A stretch of 64,000 bases of DNA from Acholeplasmatales bacterium (GTDB lineage Bacteria > Bacillota_I > Bacilli_A > Acholeplasmatales > Anaeroplasmataceae): the NCBI GenBank assembly GCA_017524905.1, contig JAFXUP010000165.1, positions 1-64,000 on the forward strand. Reading direction: 5' to 3'. Positions 62,805 through 64,000 of the stretch are shown one piece after another (the stretch's first letter is position 1; each line of letters opens with the position of its first letter). The position numbers were made by a program, and so were the translations under genes. The notes beneath the pieces are model-generated. The model ran no database searches and had not been told where the DNA came from. It saw only the letters and a program-made list of their open reading frames with translations.

Positions 62805-63971
62805 TTAAAATAATTTTTTAATTTGTTCTTTATCAATCTTAGAGCCGATTACAACAATCTTTCCTGTAGGAATAGCCTTTGCATCTTCAATTTCAACCTC
62901 TTCAGGAGTTAAATTAAATGCATGCCACTTTCCTTCTGTATCGCAAATGATACCCTTAGATCTAACGATAATACCATATTTACCTTCTGCCATATCATCT
63001 AAAGTCTTCTTTAAGGCTACCATATCATACTTCTTAACAGTTTCGATACCTACAGATGCAAAAACCTCATCTGCATGATGGTGGTGATGGTGGCATTCAC
63101 AGTTTGGATCATCGCATTCATCTTCGTCATGGTTATGGTGATGGTGGTGTTCATGCTCATCTTCATCGTCGTCATCATCGTCATCGTGATGATGGTGATG
63201 GCATTCACAATTTGGATCATCGCATTCATCCTCATCATGGTCATGGTGATGGTGGTGATGATGCTCATGTTCATCTTCATCATCGTGATGGTGATGACAT
63301 TCACAGTTTGGATCATCGCATTCATCGTCATCATCGTCATCGTGATGATGATTCTTAACATCTTCAGTTAATAAATTTACATCAAAGCCTTCATAAGCCT
63401 TTAATAAATCTTCATCAGATAATTCTTTAATAGGAGTTGTAACAACAACACACTTATCATTATGCTTTCTAATGATTTCTAATGCTGTTTGAGCATTTTC
63501 TTCCTTACAAATATCCATTCTAGATAGAATAACTGTTTGAGCATTTTCAATTTGGTCAACGAAGAATTCACCAAAGTTCTTATCATACATTTTTGCCTTC
63601 TTAGCATCTACCATACATACTAAAGAGTTGATTGCATCAGCAAGTCCTGCTGATTGAATAGCCTTAACAATATCAGAAAGCTTACCAACTCCAGATGGTT
63701 CAATTAAAATTCTATCAGGATTAAATTTATTTATAACTTCATTTAGTGACTTAGAAAAATCTCCAACTAATGAACAACAAATACATCCTTGTGATAATTC
63801 TTTAATTTCAATTTTAGAATCAGTTAATAAATCTGAATCAATTGAAACAGCGCCATATTCGTTTTCGATTAAAACAACCTTTTCGCCGTTTAAACCTGTA
63901 TCTAATAATCTTTTAATAAAAGTAGTTTTTCCTGAACCTAAAAAACCAGAAATTACATCAATTTTTAACAT
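62805..63971 (-). CDS. CobW-family metallochaperone GTPase with a His/Asp/Cys-rich repeat insert
   Basis: A G3E GTPase of the COG0523 group. P-loop GFLGSGKTT; the metal-binding motif GCICC; the switch motif IEPSGVG; SRMD for the guanine-specificity position. Between the GTPase core and the C-terminal CobW domain (residues about 208-306) is an insert of poly-Asp and poly-His blocks that includes three copies of DECDDPNCEC. This is a typical high-capacity Zn(II) or Ni(II) site. It probably delivers zinc under limitation. GAAGGGAAG precedes the ATG at 63971. Confidence 0.92.
   Translation of the reverse strand: MLKIDVISGFLGSGKTTFIKRLLDTGLNGEKVVLIENEYGAVSIDSDLLTDSKIEIKELSQGCICCSLVGDFSKSLNEVINKFNPDRILIEPSGVGKLSDIVKAIQSAGLADAINSLVCMVDAKKAKMYDKNFGEFFVDQIENAQTVILSRMDICKEENAQTALEIIRKHNDKCVVVTTPIKELSDEDLLKAYEGFDVNLLTEDVKNHHHDDDDDDECDDPNCECHHHHDDEDEHEHHHHHHHDHDEDECDDPNCECHHHHHDDDDDDDEDEHEHHHHHNHDEDECDDPNCECHHHHHHADEVFASVGIETVKKYDMVALKKTLDDMAEGKYGIIVRSKGIICDTEGKWHAFNLTPEEVEIEDAKAIPTGKIVVIGSKIDKEQIKKLF
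63050..63360. repeat. coding tandem repeat in the CobW gene
   Basis: A near-identical segment beginning CATTCACA(G/A)TTTGGATC occurs at 63094, 63202 and 63298 (spacing 108 and 96 bp, so multiples of 3). Each copy encodes DECDDPNCEC plus a His/Asp run. Different copy lengths suggest recent slippage or unequal exchange, and copy number may vary between strains. Confidence 0.85.
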
Positions 63972-64000
63972 AATTAATTACTTCCCTTCTTTAAACAAAC

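Noticed and set aside
63050..63371. Long open frames on both strands across the His-rich part of the CobW gene
   Set aside because: They are shadows of the GAT/CAT-rich repeat DNA, without ribosome sites or independent promoters. The minus-strand CobW frame is the real one.

Overview
The window is about 28-30% GC and looks like the chromosome of a low-GC member of the Bacillota, in or near the Bacilli (for example an Erysipelotrichales, RF39/RFN20 or Acholeplasma-like gut lineage). The evidence is consensus sigma-A promoters, GGAGG or GGTGA ribosome sites, short hairpin terminators, TGA used as a normal stop, and Bacilli-type gene order (mnmA-recD2-alaS-ruvX-DUF1292-trmR). The species cannot be fixed from the sequence alone. 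Nearly all of the window is gene-dense housekeeping sequence; I see no prophage, IS element, CRISPR array or classical defence island.

Layout. 1-720: tRNA-Lys and a probable 24-codon mini-gene with its own promoter and terminator. 0.7-8.1 kb: a short RecQ-type helicase, an ABC exporter with a membrane partner, a repeat-rich surface lipoprotein and two small unknown genes. 8.2-17.5 kb: a c-di-GMP phosphodiesterase-like membrane protein, then an operon apt-rel-dtd-(unknown membrane protein)-rimO-trmL. 17.6-25.5 kb: rarA, an RNase J paralogue with missing active-site residues, a stand-alone CBM20 protein with LacI-type operators, recU, an unknown helical protein, tRNA-Arg, a small HTH regulator and a second, degenerate GGDEF-EAL protein. 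25.6-32.7 kb: a GH36 alpha-galactosidase with a cre-like site, a small operon with a TtcA-type thiolase, ilvE and a U32-family protein. 32.8-41.6 kb: the conserved alaS and mnmA-recD2 clusters, separated by a two-gene HTH cassette. 41.7-49.4 kb: a PlsC acyltransferase, an S41 protease lipoprotein, a YhaO/YhaN (SbcD/SbcC-like) pair and the NAD(P)HX repair enzyme. 49.5-56.4 kb: an operon of GH28, RluA and a COG2509 flavoprotein, then a complete copper operon csoR-copA-copZ. 56.5-64 kb: a DUF368 membrane protein, a t6A operon tsaE-tsaB-GNAT/GNAT-ybaK-tsaD-HAD, and two CobW-type GTPases.

Together the genes cover translation quality and tRNA modification (alaS, dtd, ybaK, tsaBDE, mnmA, trmL, trmR, ttcA-like, rimO, rluA), DNA repair (recQ-like, recU, ruvX, recD2, rarA, SbcCD-like), stringent and c-di-GMP signalling, copper and probably zinc homeostasis, and plant or starch glycan use (GH36, GH28, CBM20).

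The items most worth a second look are the 24-codon mini-gene (358-432), the RNase J paralogue lacking a metal-binding Asp and two His (18869-20605), the paired CobW proteins (one with three His/Asp/Cys-rich repeats, one fused to a CCAAD-type domain; 61868-63971), the degenerate cyclic-di-GMP protein (23345-25489), and the double-GNAT protein inside the t6A operon. No wholly new multi-gene system is evident.
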